64,000 nucleotides of DNA from positions 11,718 to 75,717 of the forward strand of contig CAKVIC010000013.1 in the NCBI GenBank assembly GCA_934754655.1, given 5' to 3'. Each line of letters opens with the position of its first letter. The first letter of the stretch is position 1. The DNA is from an uncultured Candidatus Melainabacteria bacterium (lineage in GTDB: Bacteria > Cyanobacteriota > Vampirovibrionia > Gastranaerophilales > Gastranaerophilaceae). Shown one piece after another: positions 33,067 through 42,097 of the stretch. The translations under genes and the position numbers were made by a program. The notes beneath the pieces are model-generated. The model worked only from the letters and a program-made list of their open reading frames with translations, did no database searches and was not told the origin of the DNA.

Positions 33067-34053
33067 TTAAACTGCACAGCTTAAAATAATTCCTAAAGTT
33101 AGTAAAAGTGCAAAATATATCATTAAATTGCGTGCTTGATACATTCTTATCATAAAAGCTGCAGCATTATTTTCTTTCAATTTTTCTAAATTCTCCATAG
33201 GAAAATGATACCATTTATGTTTTGGTACAGAATCGGGGTTTATTGAAAAATCTTTCATTGATGAATATAAATCTAGTGCAAGTGGAATTGTTAGATATGT
33301 TAAAAACACTTGCCAATCAGTTATATTAAAAATACATAAAAATACTATTGAAATGTATGCTAATATCAAAAGATATTTTAATATTATAAGCGCATCCAGT
33401 TGTGAATTAAAGCGATTTGCGATTGTTTTTTTCCCTTCGTTCAAATCAAATTGGTAATCCATAACCATGTGAATATATAATAGCGTTATTGTTATTAACA
33501 TTGTTGGAATAGAAAGCAGAAAAACTTCTTTTGAATAAGTTCCGCACATAACATAATAGACTCCACCAAAGAGCGCGGGGCCATAAGCAATGCACAAAAA
33601 CAATTCTGCTAAACATACTCTTGAGGCTAAAGAATAGCATATAGCAATAATTGCGCCAATTAATGCGTAATAAAAAACTCCGATACCACATTTATAAAAT
33701 AAGAACAATCCAACAATTGCACCTACTGCAAAGCATTTTAGCGCAAAAATTAAAACTTGTTTTTCGCTCATTATGCCATTAATTATATATCTGCATTTTG
33801 TTTTTTGTGTGTTTTGAAGATACTCTTCTCTATTATATCCTACCTGTTTGGTTAACCATTTATAGTCAATAAAATCATCGGTAATATTTGCTCCTAAATG
33901 AACAAAACAAAGTCCAATTAATGCTAAGATTCCATACAAAATATTTCCGGAATTTATGTATGAATATACAAAAATTACCAACCAAGATAAAATTGTCATT
34001 GGCAAAGCAAAAAATCTTGAACAATTTAGTAATATCACTATTTTTTTTACCAT
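33067..34053 (-). CDS. UbiA-family prenyltransferase
   Basis: 328 residues from the ATG at 34053 (GAGGT 8 nt upstream; a TTG 15 bp earlier is rejected). About eight membrane helices. The first Asp-rich motif is NITDDFIDYKW and the second DYQFDLNEGKKT, the Mg-diphosphate-binding sites of UbiA/MenA. MenA-type menaquinone synthesis is the usual role of this subclass, but the aromatic acceptor cannot be told from the sequence. Confidence 0.82.
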   Translation of the reverse strand: MVKKIVILLNCSRFFALPMTILSWLVIFVYSYINSGNILYGILALIGLCFVHLGANITDDFIDYKWLTKQVGYNREEYLQNTQKTKCRYIINGIMSEKQVLIFALKCFAVGAIVGLFLFYKCGIGVFYYALIGAIIAICYSLASRVCLAELFLCIAYGPALFGGVYYVMCGTYSKEVFLLSIPTMLITITLLYIHMVMDYQFDLNEGKKTIANRFNSQLDALIILKYLLILAYISIVFLCIFNITDWQVFLTYLTIPLALDLYSSMKDFSINPDSVPKHKWYHFPMENLEKLKENNAAAFMIRMYQARNLMIYFALLLTLGIILSCAV

Positions 34054-34098
34054 AATTTTTAACCTCAAATTTTGTTTAGAAAATGCGTTTTGTACATT

Positions 34099-34977
34099 TT
34101 AAAACACGGATAAATATCTTTCACCCGAATCCGGAGCTATTGCAACGATTAATTTATTTGGATATTTTTTTTCTAATTTTTTTGCTGCTAAAACATTTGC
34201 GCCGGATGAAATGCCTACAAACATACCATGTTTTTTAGCTAAGTTTTTTGCTTCTTCAATTGCATCATCACCTTTTATTGTTAAAATACCATCCAAAATA
34301 TTTTCTTTACATATTTCCGGAATAAAATTTGCTCCAATACCTTGAATTTTATGCGCACCGGCTTTTCCTTCCGTAAATAAAGGACTTTCAAACGGCTCAA
34401 CTCCAAAAACTTTAATTTCCGGTTTTAGTTCCTTCAAATACTTTTTAAGCCCGATTGCTGTTCCGCCAGTTCCGATTCCTGCTACAACAATATCAACCTT
34501 GCCTTCTGTTGCATCAAAAATTTCTTTTGCTGTTTGTTTATGAGCTTTTGGATTATCCATATTTGAAAATTGCATTGGAATAAAACTATTCGGATATTTT
34601 TTAGAAAGTTCAATAGCTTTGTCTACAGAACCTTGCATTCCTTTTTCTTTTGGAGTTAAAACTAATTCTGCACCATAAGCTGAAATGCTTTTTTTGCGTT
34701 CTTCTGACATGCTTTCCGGCATGCAAATAATTATTCTAAGCCCCATAACTGCGCAGCACATTGCAAGCCCAATGCCCGTGTTTCCACTGGTTGGTTCGAT
34801 AATAACTGTATCATTATTAATTTCGCCACGTTCTTGCGCGTATTTTAGCATAGAATATGCAGCTCTATCTTTTATTGAATTTGAAGGATTAAAATACTCC
34901 AGTTTTACGCAAATATTATCATCATATTTTACAAGAGGAGTATTTCCTATAAGTTCTGTAACATTATTATAAATCAT
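34099..34977 (-). CDS. cysK: cysteine synthase (O-acetylserine sulfhydrylase)
   Basis: 292 residues from the ATG at 34977, chosen because GGAG stands 7 nt before it. PLP-dependent fold II enzyme making cysteine from O-acetylserine and sulfide. Seen: NPSNSIKDRAA with the PLP lysine, EPTSGNTGIGLA, GIGTGGTA phosphate loop, and QGIGANFIP. Begins 12 bp after the M49-like gene, forming a two-gene operon. Confidence 0.94.
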   Translation of the reverse strand: MIYNNVTELIGNTPLVKYDDNICVKLEYFNPSNSIKDRAAYSMLKYAQERGEINNDTVIIEPTSGNTGIGLAMCCAVMGLRIIICMPESMSEERKKSISAYGAELVLTPKEKGMQGSVDKAIELSKKYPNSFIPMQFSNMDNPKAHKQTAKEIFDATEGKVDIVVAGIGTGGTAIGLKKYLKELKPEIKVFGVEPFESPLFTEGKAGAHKIQGIGANFIPEICKENILDGILTIKGDDAIEEAKNLAKKHGMFVGISSGANVLAAKKLEKKYPNKLIVAIAPDSGERYLSVF

Positions 34978-34989
34978 TGCTTTCTCCAA

Positions 34990-36738
34990 TTATTCGGTTA
35001 TAAGTTTGTCGGCTAAAGGTTCTTCAACCCTGCCATTGAGAGTTTTTGAAACTTTTTTAATATTCTTTGCCATTGTTTCCATTTCATTTGTCCAAACAAA
35101 ATTTTGCAAAACGTATTTTTCACCCTTGGCAAAATCACTTTCTATTTGAACTTGAATAATTTCTTTAAGCATTTTTTGTGCTGTGGTAACCATTTTTTCT
35201 ATATTTATATCTAAAACGCCATCTTTTGAAATTGTTATCGCTCCTTCTTTTATAAAATAATAATTTTGCATAACTGAACGAACTCTATGCGCTTGGCTCA
35301 TTGTAGGTTTTGATGTCATCATATTGTCTGTTGCATAGGTGACAATAATTTCTCTGCGTTGTTCAGGTGTGTACATTCCGGCATTTGTTAACACATCAAG
35401 CATCGAAAGTGAAACCATGTCGGCTTTATTTTCTTCTATGATTGATTTGTATTTCCCTAAGCCTTCTGTACCGGATTTTGGCCCAAGCGAATGACCGTTT
35501 TCGTGTCCTACGGTAAACCAATGGTCAGCTTCATCATTATAAAATTTGTGTAATTCAGGGTTTAGCATAACGTCCAAACGTTTTTTCATTTTTTCTTTAG
35601 CATCATCTGAAGTTATTAATCTGATTTGTCTGTGATAAACATTTCTTCGACCACCATCAAGTAATTTTACAGAAAGCTTGTCATCGTTTGGCAAATTTTC
35701 GGCTAACGTAATTCCGGCGCGAAATTCGCCAACGTCACCTGATACTGTGACTAAATCTGCGTCCACCATTGTTTGTTTAGATTCCTTATCAGGATTGATA
35801 TTTTGAACATATTTATCATTAAATGGCATGTTTTGTGCCATTAATGGTAAGAATTTTTTCACATTCAAAATTGCTTCTGTTCCTTTTTTGTTTATGATTC
35901 CGACTCTTCCCCCGAGAAAATCTTTTGCAACCGGCGTAATATTATTTTCATCTAATAATTTTTTCAATTCTGAATTTTCAATAACGCTTTCAGTTAATTC
36001 ATCAGAATAATTTTCTCGCGTAATCGTAAATTCTAATGGGGTATTTTGTAAAGTCGCCCATTTTTTGTCTGCATAAGCATCAAGCATTGGGTCTGCTGTT
36101 CTTAAAGCTTTTGCTTGCAATTCTAAAAATTCATTAAAATCTTTATTTGTAGAAACTTTGGCAGCTTTTTCAATTTCATCAGCCATAATTGCAAAATCTG
36201 CGCTAAATTTATCAATATAATCAATTGCTTTTAAAAATTCACCATCTCTTTCAACAACACTGCGTTGATTTAAAATCTTCTCAACTTCTTTTGTATTTCC
36301 GTTCTTTAGCATTTTTATTAAAATTTTATGGAATTCTTCTTTTTCTAAATCTTGAGGATATATTCCTTTTCCAGCACGCATTTTAATCCCTTTTGCAAGC
36401 TCTACCATGTGAGATTCTCTATCAAGTGCGCAAACGCCTTTTTGTCCGTCAAATAAAATTTTTGTCAGTTTTGCTTTTTCGTTTCCGTTCTCAATTTCTC
36501 TTTCTAAAAATTCTTTAAACGGTAAATTATGAGGGTTATCAAGTTGCATATTTATTTTATCTAATAATCTTGCCGCTTTTACAAGATGTTTAAGCGCTTG
36601 TTTGTCACCTTCTTGGAGTGTAAGATATTCCGGCGCGTCAACTGCCAGCATTTTTTTTGTTGTTAAGTAATCTTTATTAGTTCTTTTTTGAAGTTCTTCT
36701 AAGCTTAGATTAATTTCATAAGCAATTCCGTTTTTCAT
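34990..36738 (-). CDS. M49-like (dipeptidyl-peptidase III-type) zinc peptidase
   Basis: 582 residues, cytoplasmic. The metal site is HENGH followed by SLGPKSG (near residue 409) and EENKAD near residue 436, matching the HExxxH/HExxH...EExxA(D/E) layout of M49 relatives found in Bacteroidetes and other anaerobes; eukaryotic DPP III has HEXXGH, one residue longer. N-terminal half is helical and unassigned. Possibly removes dipeptides. Its promoter is not obvious; the fabI promoter diverges from the same gap. Confidence 0.7.
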   Translation of the reverse strand: MKNGIAYEINLSLEELQKRTNKDYLTTKKMLAVDAPEYLTLQEGDKQALKHLVKAARLLDKINMQLDNPHNLPFKEFLEREIENGNEKAKLTKILFDGQKGVCALDRESHMVELAKGIKMRAGKGIYPQDLEKEEFHKILIKMLKNGNTKEVEKILNQRSVVERDGEFLKAIDYIDKFSADFAIMADEIEKAAKVSTNKDFNEFLELQAKALRTADPMLDAYADKKWATLQNTPLEFTITRENYSDELTESVIENSELKKLLDENNITPVAKDFLGGRVGIINKKGTEAILNVKKFLPLMAQNMPFNDKYVQNINPDKESKQTMVDADLVTVSGDVGEFRAGITLAENLPNDDKLSVKLLDGGRRNVYHRQIRLITSDDAKEKMKKRLDVMLNPELHKFYNDEADHWFTVGHENGHSLGPKSGTEGLGKYKSIIEENKADMVSLSMLDVLTNAGMYTPEQRREIIVTYATDNMMTSKPTMSQAHRVRSVMQNYYFIKEGAITISKDGVLDINIEKMVTTAQKMLKEIIQVQIESDFAKGEKYVLQNFVWTNEMETMAKNIKKVSKTLNGRVEEPLADKLITE

Positions 36739-36825
36739 ATAAACCTCTTTTCTTATTTGATTCTATTTTATAAAACGATTATAACACATTATAAGTGTTG
36801 TAAGAAAATAAAAAAAATATTCCAA

Positions 36826-36854
36826 TTGCGTTCATTTTATTTTTCTGTTATCAT
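36826..36854 (+). promoter_or_regulatory. probable vegetative promoter of fabI
   Basis: TTGCGT (36826-36831), 17 bp, TATCAT (36849-36854), about 34 bp before the start codon. Close to the standard sigma-70 pattern. Confidence 0.5.
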
Positions 36855-36887
36855 ACCTCAAGTAAAAATGAAAAGAGGAGTATTATC

Positions 36888-37691
36888 ATGGGTCTAATGA
36901 CAGGTAAAAAAGGTATAATTTTTGGAGTTTCTAATACACATGGTATAGCTTATGCAATTGCACAAAGACTATTTGAAGAAGGTGCAGATATTGCATTTAC
37001 TTATGCAGGAGAAGTTATGGAAAAAAGAGTTCGCCCACTTGCTGAGGGAATGAATTCTAAACTTATAATGAATTGTGATGTTACTAAAGAAGATGAAATA
37101 AAAGCTGTTTTCGATGAATGCGAAAAAGTATACGGTAAATTAGATTTTGTTGTTCATGCAGTTGCATTTGCGCAAAGAGAAGATTTGCAAGGAAGATTTA
37201 TTGATACTTCTAAACAAGGTTGGGATACTGCTTTGGGTGTAAGTTCATATTCTTTAGTTTCTATTTGCAAAAATGCAGAACCTTTGTTAAACGAGGGTGC
37301 TTCTGTATTTGCTCTTACTTATTTAGGTTCAGAATATGCAGTTGCAAACTATAACGTTATGGGTGTCGCAAAAGCGGCTCTAGAATCTTCTATGAGATAT
37401 TTAGCAGTTGATTTAGGTAAAAAGGGAATTAGAGTTAATTGTTTGTCATCAGGTGCTGTTAAAACTCTTGCATCAAGCGGAATTGCAGGTTTTGGAAGAA
37501 TGCTAAAAGCTGCTGCTGCAAAATCACCTTTACAAAGAAATGTTGCATTACAAGATGTTGGTAATGCCGGTTTATATTTAGCTTCTGATTTATCAAGCGG
37601 TACGACAGGCGAAGTTATTTATGTTGATTGCGGTTGCCGTTCAGTATACGCATCTATTGAAGAAATGGAATTAATGTCAAGAGAAAATTAA
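36888..37691 (+). CDS. fabI: enoyl-[acyl-carrier-protein] reductase (NADH)
   Basis: 267-residue FabI catalysing the last reduction of fatty-acid elongation. Visible are GVSNTHGIAYAIAQ at the nucleotide site, HAVAFAQREDLQGRF, the catalytic Tyr/Lys pair in YNVMGVAKAALES, and a C-terminal VIYVDCGCRS. Length is normal. GAGGAG precedes the ATG. Followed 11 bp later by the thioredoxin-like gene. Confidence 0.95.
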   Translation: MGLMTGKKGIIFGVSNTHGIAYAIAQRLFEEGADIAFTYAGEVMEKRVRPLAEGMNSKLIMNCDVTKEDEIKAVFDECEKVYGKLDFVVHAVAFAQREDLQGRFIDTSKQGWDTALGVSSYSLVSICKNAEPLLNEGASVFALTYLGSEYAVANYNVMGVAKAALESSMRYLAVDLGKKGIRVNCLSSGAVKTLASSGIAGFGRMLKAAAAKSPLQRNVALQDVGNAGLYLASDLSSGTTGEVIYVDCGCRSVYASIEEMELMSREN

Positions 37692-37702
37692 GGAATTTTA
37701 AA

Positions 37703-38092
37703 ATGAAAAAAGTTTTAAATATGTTAATAGTGACGTTAATGTTAGTAGGTACAATGGTTTCCGTTTTTGCAATGGAATATCCGGAGGCTTTCAGTCAATG
37801 TAAACAAAAACCGATGATGCTTTTAATATATGCTGATTGGGCTGATGGATATCAACAAGCGCTCACTAATTTTAATAATATCCAGAATTTATATCCGAAG
37901 GATTTTAATTATGTAAAAATGAATATTGCTGATAAAAGCGCAAAGGAATATAATAAAAGGTTTCCGTTCGAAGTAAACTTGCCTTATGCAATTATGATGA
38001 AAAATGGTGGAACGATTGCAAGATATATAAAAGGCTCTTGTGTTAGCGATATGGCATGTTATGAAAAATCAATCAAATTTTTCATTCATTAA
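37703..38092 (+). CDS. exported thioredoxin-fold protein without CxxC
   Basis: 129 residues with a signal peptide (about 1-23, cleavage near VFAM). The mature part looks like a thioredoxin fold (MMLLIYADWADGYQQA, FNYVKMNIAD, LPYAIMMKNGG), but the active site WCxxC is replaced by DWADGY, so no disulfide exchange is expected. Two other cysteines near the C-terminus could form a bond. Probably co-transcribed with fabI by read-through. Confidence 0.65.
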   Translation: MKKVLNMLIVTLMLVGTMVSVFAMEYPEAFSQCKQKPMMLLIYADWADGYQQALTNFNNIQNLYPKDFNYVKMNIADKSAKEYNKRFPFEVNLPYAIMMKNGGTIARYIKGSCVSDMACYEKSIKFFIH

Positions 38093-38110
38093 AAGTTCTA
38101 AAACTATTAA

Positions 38111-38148
38111 AAAAAACACCAACTCATTTTTTAGAATTGGTGTTTTTA
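38111..38148. terminator. bidirectional terminator
   Basis: AAACACCAA (38114-38122) pairs with TTGGTGTTT (38137-38145), with A tract before and T tract after. It serves the convergent genes ending at 38092 and 38154. Confidence 0.8.
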
Positions 38149-38153
38149 TTTGT

Positions 38154-39281
38154 TTAAACTCTTGTTTTATCTTTTGCAATTTTAGCGCGTTTTTTGCGTC
38201 GCATTAAGTCTACAAATGCTTCTAAACGCGTTATATATCCGGCACGTCCGGTTTGTTCATCCATAATTAAAGCTAATATTGGTATGTCATGGTCTTCACG
38301 CATTGTTGGGAAAATATTTTGTGACATAATTTCTGGCATGCAAGTAAAAGGTGAAATATGAATTATTCCGTCTTTTCCTTTTTCGTCTGCAAAAACAACA
38401 TCGGAAATGCATTCTAATGCATCGCCGCCGATATCGCGCATTAAATAAGGTTTTGCCATTCTTTCAGCTCTTTGTAAATGTGTTTCAGGCCCGCGGAAAG
38501 CTTTAGGGATAATTGCATCTTTTAAAAAGCTACCAACGGTTAAACTTCTCCTTGTTTGAACGCCCAACCTGCCCAGCTCGCGTTCAATGTATTGATTTGA
38601 AAATTCGTCGTTCACTAAAAATATTTCGCCGGTTAAATCAACGTGTAAAACTTCACGATTTTCATCAATTTCAGTTTTTTCAATTTGCTTTAGGGCTTCT
38701 TCATAAGCTTTTTTCAAATCTCTTGTGTGCTCAACTTTGTCAATAATTTTTAGTGCTTTTTTATAGTTTTTTTCAGCGTCGCCAAAATGAATTTCGCGTG
38801 CACGGTAATAGGCAAGAGCTTTGTCCAAATCATCTATTGCAAAGATTTTGCGCATTGTGATGTTTATCGCTCTCATAATTAAAATAGGGTCATTTTTACC
38901 GGAAATATCGCGTAAAAAATTATATAACCCTTTTATTCCATCATAAAGGGAAAGCTCAATATAATTAGCTTTGTAGCCCAAATCTTTTAGGGTGTTATAA
39001 ATGTTATTGCCGTATTCCCCTAATCTGCAAATTCCGGGTGAAGTAATCATTGCAACATAATCTGCGCCCCCTTCAATTGCTTCAATAAAATTTCCTAAAA
39101 TAAGCTTGTATGGTAAACATATTGCTTCGGGAGAATTTTTTGTGCCATAAGATAAAGTTCGCTTACTTGTGTATGGCGGAATGAAAGGTTCTACTCCAAT
39201 TTTTTTAAGGCCTGCAGCCCAAGCTATTGAAATAGTTCCCATGTGCGGAAACGCAACTTTGATTTTTTTATTTTTGGACAT
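38154..39281 (-). CDS. 2-hydroxyacyl-CoA dehydratase-like protein (COG3580/DUF2229 type)
   Basis: 375 residues, with KVAFPHMGTISIAWAAGLK at the N-terminus, NSPEAICLPYKLILGNFIEA, and SPGICRLGEYGNNIY, which follow the D-component/activase-associated family; conserved cysteines in AICLP and GICRLG could hold a [4Fe-4S] cluster. Near the C-terminus, SPFTCMPEIMSQN provides another. Such proteins are typical of anaerobes, but the substrate is unknown and the ATPase activase is not adjacent. Confidence 0.75.
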   Translation of the reverse strand: MSKNKKIKVAFPHMGTISIAWAAGLKKIGVEPFIPPYTSKRTLSYGTKNSPEAICLPYKLILGNFIEAIEGGADYVAMITSPGICRLGEYGNNIYNTLKDLGYKANYIELSLYDGIKGLYNFLRDISGKNDPILIMRAINITMRKIFAIDDLDKALAYYRAREIHFGDAEKNYKKALKIIDKVEHTRDLKKAYEEALKQIEKTEIDENREVLHVDLTGEIFLVNDEFSNQYIERELGRLGVQTRRSLTVGSFLKDAIIPKAFRGPETHLQRAERMAKPYLMRDIGGDALECISDVVFADEKGKDGIIHISPFTCMPEIMSQNIFPTMREDHDIPILALIMDEQTGRAGYITRLEAFVDLMRRKKRAKIAKDKTRV

Positions 39282-39440
39282 TATTAAATCCCCTCTTGTC
39301 AGTTATTTTATTATAACCTAAAAAAAATATTGTTTTCAAAATAATTTTGTAACAGGTCTTTTAAAATAAAAATATTTATGATATGATTATTTTAGTGTCG
39401 AAAAGGTAGTAATATCTTGAAAGACAAATATAATTGCCTT

Positions 39441-39533
39441 GGAGAAGTGGCCGAGTAGGCTTAAGGCGGCACCCTGCTAAGGTGTTGTATGGGGTAACCT
39501 GTACCGTGGGTTCGAATCCCACCTTCTCCGCCA
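39441..39533 (+). tRNA. tRNA-Ser (GCU)
   Basis: Acceptor arm GGAGAAG (39441-39447) pairs with CTTCTCC (39523-39529), discriminator G 39530, encoded CCA 39531-39533. Anticodon GCT at 39476-39478 in the loop CTGCTAA, long variable arm (class II), and T-loop GGTTCGAATCC. Reads AGC and AGU. Confidence 0.97.
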
Positions 39534-39538
39534 TTTAG

Positions 39539-39572
39539 AATCCTGAAGCTGTTGAGGTTTCAGGATTTTTTT
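39539..39572 (+). terminator. Rho-independent terminator after tRNA-Ser
   Basis: AATCCTGAA (39539-39547) with TTCAGGATT (39559-39567), then T run. Confidence 0.8.
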
Positions 39573-39588
39573 ATTTTGTTGTATTTTG

Positions 39589-39611
39589 AGTGCCTTATTT
39601 TAGAATATGAT
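39589..39611 (+). repeat. left copy of 23-bp direct repeat
   Basis: Exactly identical to 42655-42677 (core GTGCCTTATTTTAGAATATG). The pair bounds about 3.0 kb of accessory genes just downstream of tRNA-Ser and may be an integration or duplication scar. The rest of the gap 39573-39949 holds only a fragment of a dispersed repeat near 39758 (CTGTCATGCTGAAC) and no gene. Confidence 0.7.
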
Positions 39612-39949
39612 TATAGTTTATCAGGACATTTTGGATGGTCGTTTTTAGGCAGAGGTGCCGAGGTGTTAGGACTTTAAGGCGGATTTATAGTGTTGAGATT
39701 TACCGGTCTTTTCTTGCACTTTTGTCCTTAATTTTGCACTAAATTGCACTAATTTTCTGTCATGCTGAACTTGTTTCGGCATCTATCAGGCTTTGTGTTT
39801 AGGTTTTAGCCAATGGATTTTTAGTGCAAGAATTGAACAATTTGAAATTATCTTTTGTATTGAGATGTATCAAAATATCTGTGAGATTTGAATTTTAGAT
39901 TTGATTTATTCTGAAAGGTGAGTGATGAATGTGTTAGAGGTACATTCAA

Positions 39950-40228
39950 ATGCCAGAATTCACACCAGAAAAATCTAAACAAATAGCACTAGCAAGATTA
40001 GACTTAATTCACAAATGGCTTGAGTTCAGAAAGAAATCAACAAATAAACTTCAAGCCGACTGTGGTTTTGTAAAATTGCATAATACTTCAATAGAAGTAA
40101 ATAATAATGCAGATAATTTAGAATGGTTTATTAGCTATTATAGCAATAATGATATTAAGCGAATAAAAGATTTTGCTAATGAAATGAATATAAATTTTGA
40201 TAAAATTTTTGTGTATAAATTACTCTAA
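39950..40228 (+). CDS. small hypothetical protein in the 3-kb insert
   Basis: 92 residues, with AGAGG 9 nt upstream of the ATG. Mostly charged helix (PEKSKQIALARLDLIHKWLE), then a beta-like part (GFVKLHNTSIEVNNN) and a C-terminal helix. No signal peptide or known domain. First gene inside the repeat-bounded segment. Could regulate or accompany the toxin-like gene; no evidence. Confidence 0.5.
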   Translation: MPEFTPEKSKQIALARLDLIHKWLEFRKKSTNKLQADCGFVKLHNTSIEVNNNADNLEWFISYYSNNDIKRIKDFANEMNINFDKIFVYKLL

Positions 40229-40296
40229 ATTTTTTAAATTAACTTAAATAAAAATTACAATCGGAGTATTCATTTTCGACTATTTTGTTAGTTATT

Positions 40297-40360
40297 CTTA
40301 ATCATTCTTAATATTTAATAAAAAAATATCAATTTTCATTCAAAAAATAACTTTTATTAT
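40297..40360 (+). promoter_or_regulatory. regulon-like promoter of the ADP-ribosyltransferase gene
   Basis: CTTAAT (40297-40302), 4 bp, CTTAAT (40307-40312), 16 bp, TCAATT (40329-40334), then 20 bp to TATTAT (40355-40360). The boxes vary from TTAACA, but pitch and box-to-hexamer distance match the other promoters. Confidence 0.45.
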
Positions 40361-40386
40361 ATATATAATTTTATTTAGGTTGTATT

Positions 40387-41520
40387 ATGTCAAAAATTGA
40401 CCCCATAATAAAAGTTTTCACAACAAACGCAAATTTTGTTTCCAAGTACGTTCAGAAACCGAACTTTGTCAAAATTAATCCTTCTGAACTAAGATTAGCT
40501 CCACCGCTTCAAGCCGATGTAGTGCAGTTGAGTGCTACAAAGAAAAGTGTAAACATTGATGATGTCAGAAAAATGTTTCCGGCAGGAAAGTTGGATGAAA
40601 GTGAAAACAATTTCCTTCTGAAATCAATAAAAGAGTTTCTCGAAAAACTTAAACAAGAAGAAAAACTTGATCTGAAGAGAAAAATTATTGATTTAACACC
40701 GGAGCTAAGTGATAAAGATTATGGTTTAATGCAACAGTTTATGAATTTGCATAATGGAAAGTATATAGACTTGTGGAATGAGACAACAGATGGTTTAGCT
40801 AACAAAGAAAAACTTGCTTTATTTGTAAGAACAATGAGATTGACAAAGCAGGGGGAAACATTCCTGAAATTTAATCCTGCGGAATGGGATGTCGCAGTTG
40901 AAGGTATTGTCAAAAAACCAAAACAATTTGTTAATGCTTTGCTGGATTACAAATTTAGTTCAAAAAAAATTAATAAGGCTTTGAGTGATCATTCTCTTAT
41001 GACACCGGAACTCAAAGAAAAGATTAATGCAATAACAGAGTATTTAAAAATGTTTGAAACTAAAAACGATATTATTGTATATCGAGGTGATGGTTCGTTT
41101 GATATATTGCAAAAAGCTGAGATTAACAGAAAAGAACTTAATTTGGCAGAAATTATTCAAACAGCAACCAATAATTTCCAACAAATGCATAAAAATGAAA
41201 TATATGATAAATCTGTAGTTGATGAATTTGCAAATAAATTTCTAAAAGAATCTTTAATAAAACAATCACGTTTTATGTCAACAGCAATGGATAAAAGTGG
41301 AAGTAAACAATATGCAGAAAAAATCTTTTGGACAATAAAAGTGCCTAAAGGAACAAAGGGAACTTCAATAGAAAGTTTTAATATAGAACGTCTTAATGAA
41401 GCAGAATTCTTAGGTCAAAGAGATGGCATTTTTAGAATAAAAGGGGCAACATATAATCCCGAAGAAAATATGTGGTACTTAGATGCAGTAATTGAACAAG
41501 GTCCATTGACAAAGATATAA
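40387..41520 (+). CDS. ADP-ribosyltransferase toxin-like protein (R-S-E class)
   Basis: 377 residues. The C-terminal half carries all three motifs of mono-ADP-ribosyltransferases: Arg in VYRGDGSF (near residue 232), the STS-like FMSTAMD (near residue 297), and the catalytic ExE as NEAEFLGQRDGIF (near residue 338). ExE suggests an arginine or similar acceptor. The N-terminal 220 residues are Lys-rich and helical, without signal peptide, so export would need another route. It transfers ADP-ribose from NAD to a target protein. The gene at 41553 may be a cognate partner. Probable effector; target unknown. Confidence 0.8.
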   Translation: MSKIDPIIKVFTTNANFVSKYVQKPNFVKINPSELRLAPPLQADVVQLSATKKSVNIDDVRKMFPAGKLDESENNFLLKSIKEFLEKLKQEEKLDLKRKIIDLTPELSDKDYGLMQQFMNLHNGKYIDLWNETTDGLANKEKLALFVRTMRLTKQGETFLKFNPAEWDVAVEGIVKKPKQFVNALLDYKFSSKKINKALSDHSLMTPELKEKINAITEYLKMFETKNDIIVYRGDGSFDILQKAEINRKELNLAEIIQTATNNFQQMHKNEIYDKSVVDEFANKFLKESLIKQSRFMSTAMDKSGSKQYAEKIFWTIKVPKGTKGTSIESFNIERLNEAEFLGQRDGIFRIKGATYNPEENMWYLDAVIEQGPLTKI

Positions 41521-41552
41521 AGGGTGTTAAAATAAAGGTAAGGAGTGTTTTT

Positions 41553-41897
41553 ATGAAAGTAAATAAAGTAGACTCTATCACAACAAAAATAATAAAACCA
41601 ACAAAAAGAAGTGCAAAGAAAGCTGTTGCACAAAAAGTTGCTGAAAAAATAGAACCTAAAAAGTATCCTAATTGGTATGGTGCTCCAGGTGAAAATTATG
41701 GAAATAATGTAGGATATAAAATTGCATTTTTTCCAGAGGATTTAGAAAAAATGAAGTCTATGTCAAAAGAAGAAGCGGAGGCATATAAAGATAGATTGTT
41801 TTTTGAGCATAAATATTATAAAGACACCAGTCCAATTGTATTAAGTGATAAACTTGCTGCAATTCTCGGTGATTTAAGCCAATATGAAGTAAAATAA
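41553..41897 (+). CDS. small Lys-rich protein downstream of the ADP-ribosyltransferase
   Basis: 114 residues, GGAG before the ATG, 32 bp after the toxin-like gene and ending in a terminator (41899-41926), so the two form one operon. The first 40 residues are very basic (KIIKPTKRSAKKAVAQ); the rest (YPNWYGAPGENYGNN, then FFPEDLEKMKSMSKEEAEAY) is acidic and helical. No known family. Immunity protein or chaperone are possibilities from position only. Confidence 0.55.
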   Translation: MKVNKVDSITTKIIKPTKRSAKKAVAQKVAEKIEPKKYPNWYGAPGENYGNNVGYKIAFFPEDLEKMKSMSKEEAEAYKDRLFFEHKYYKDTSPIVLSDKLAAILGDLSQYEVK

Positions 41898-41898
41898 A

Positions 41899-41926
41899 AA
41901 TGTCATAATTAAATGACATTTTTTTT
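41899..41926 (+). terminator. Rho-independent terminator
   Basis: AATGTCAT (41899-41906) with ATGACATT (41913-41920), then T run. Ends the toxin-like operon. Confidence 0.82.
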
Positions 41927-42048
41927 GTATATTTAAAAGATTGATTTGCCCGAAAATCGCAAACTAGATGTTAAAAAGTCGCAAACCATGTGTTTCTTTA
42001 CATCTGACATGAAATTGAAAGTGATTAATTTTATCAAAAATGAAGTTT

Positions 42049-42072
42049 GTAGGTCGGATTTACTAATCCGAC
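42049..42072 (+). repeat. REP-like palindrome upstream of transposase
   Basis: A GTAGGTCGGATT..AATCCGAC element with an internal stem (GTCGGATT/AATCCGAC). The 24 bp are an exact reverse complement of 42356-42379, which lies inside the transposase coding sequence. It stands 25 bp before the start codon, as expected for a REP partner of a RAYT. Confidence 0.75.
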
Positions 42073-42097
42073 AAATATTTTGTGTTATTATCAAAGC

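Noticed and set aside
39441..39611. Classical tRNA-integrated island with att in the tRNA 3' end
   Set aside because: The direct repeat begins 55 bp after the tRNA, does not overlap it, and there is no integrase, so a different origin is likely.
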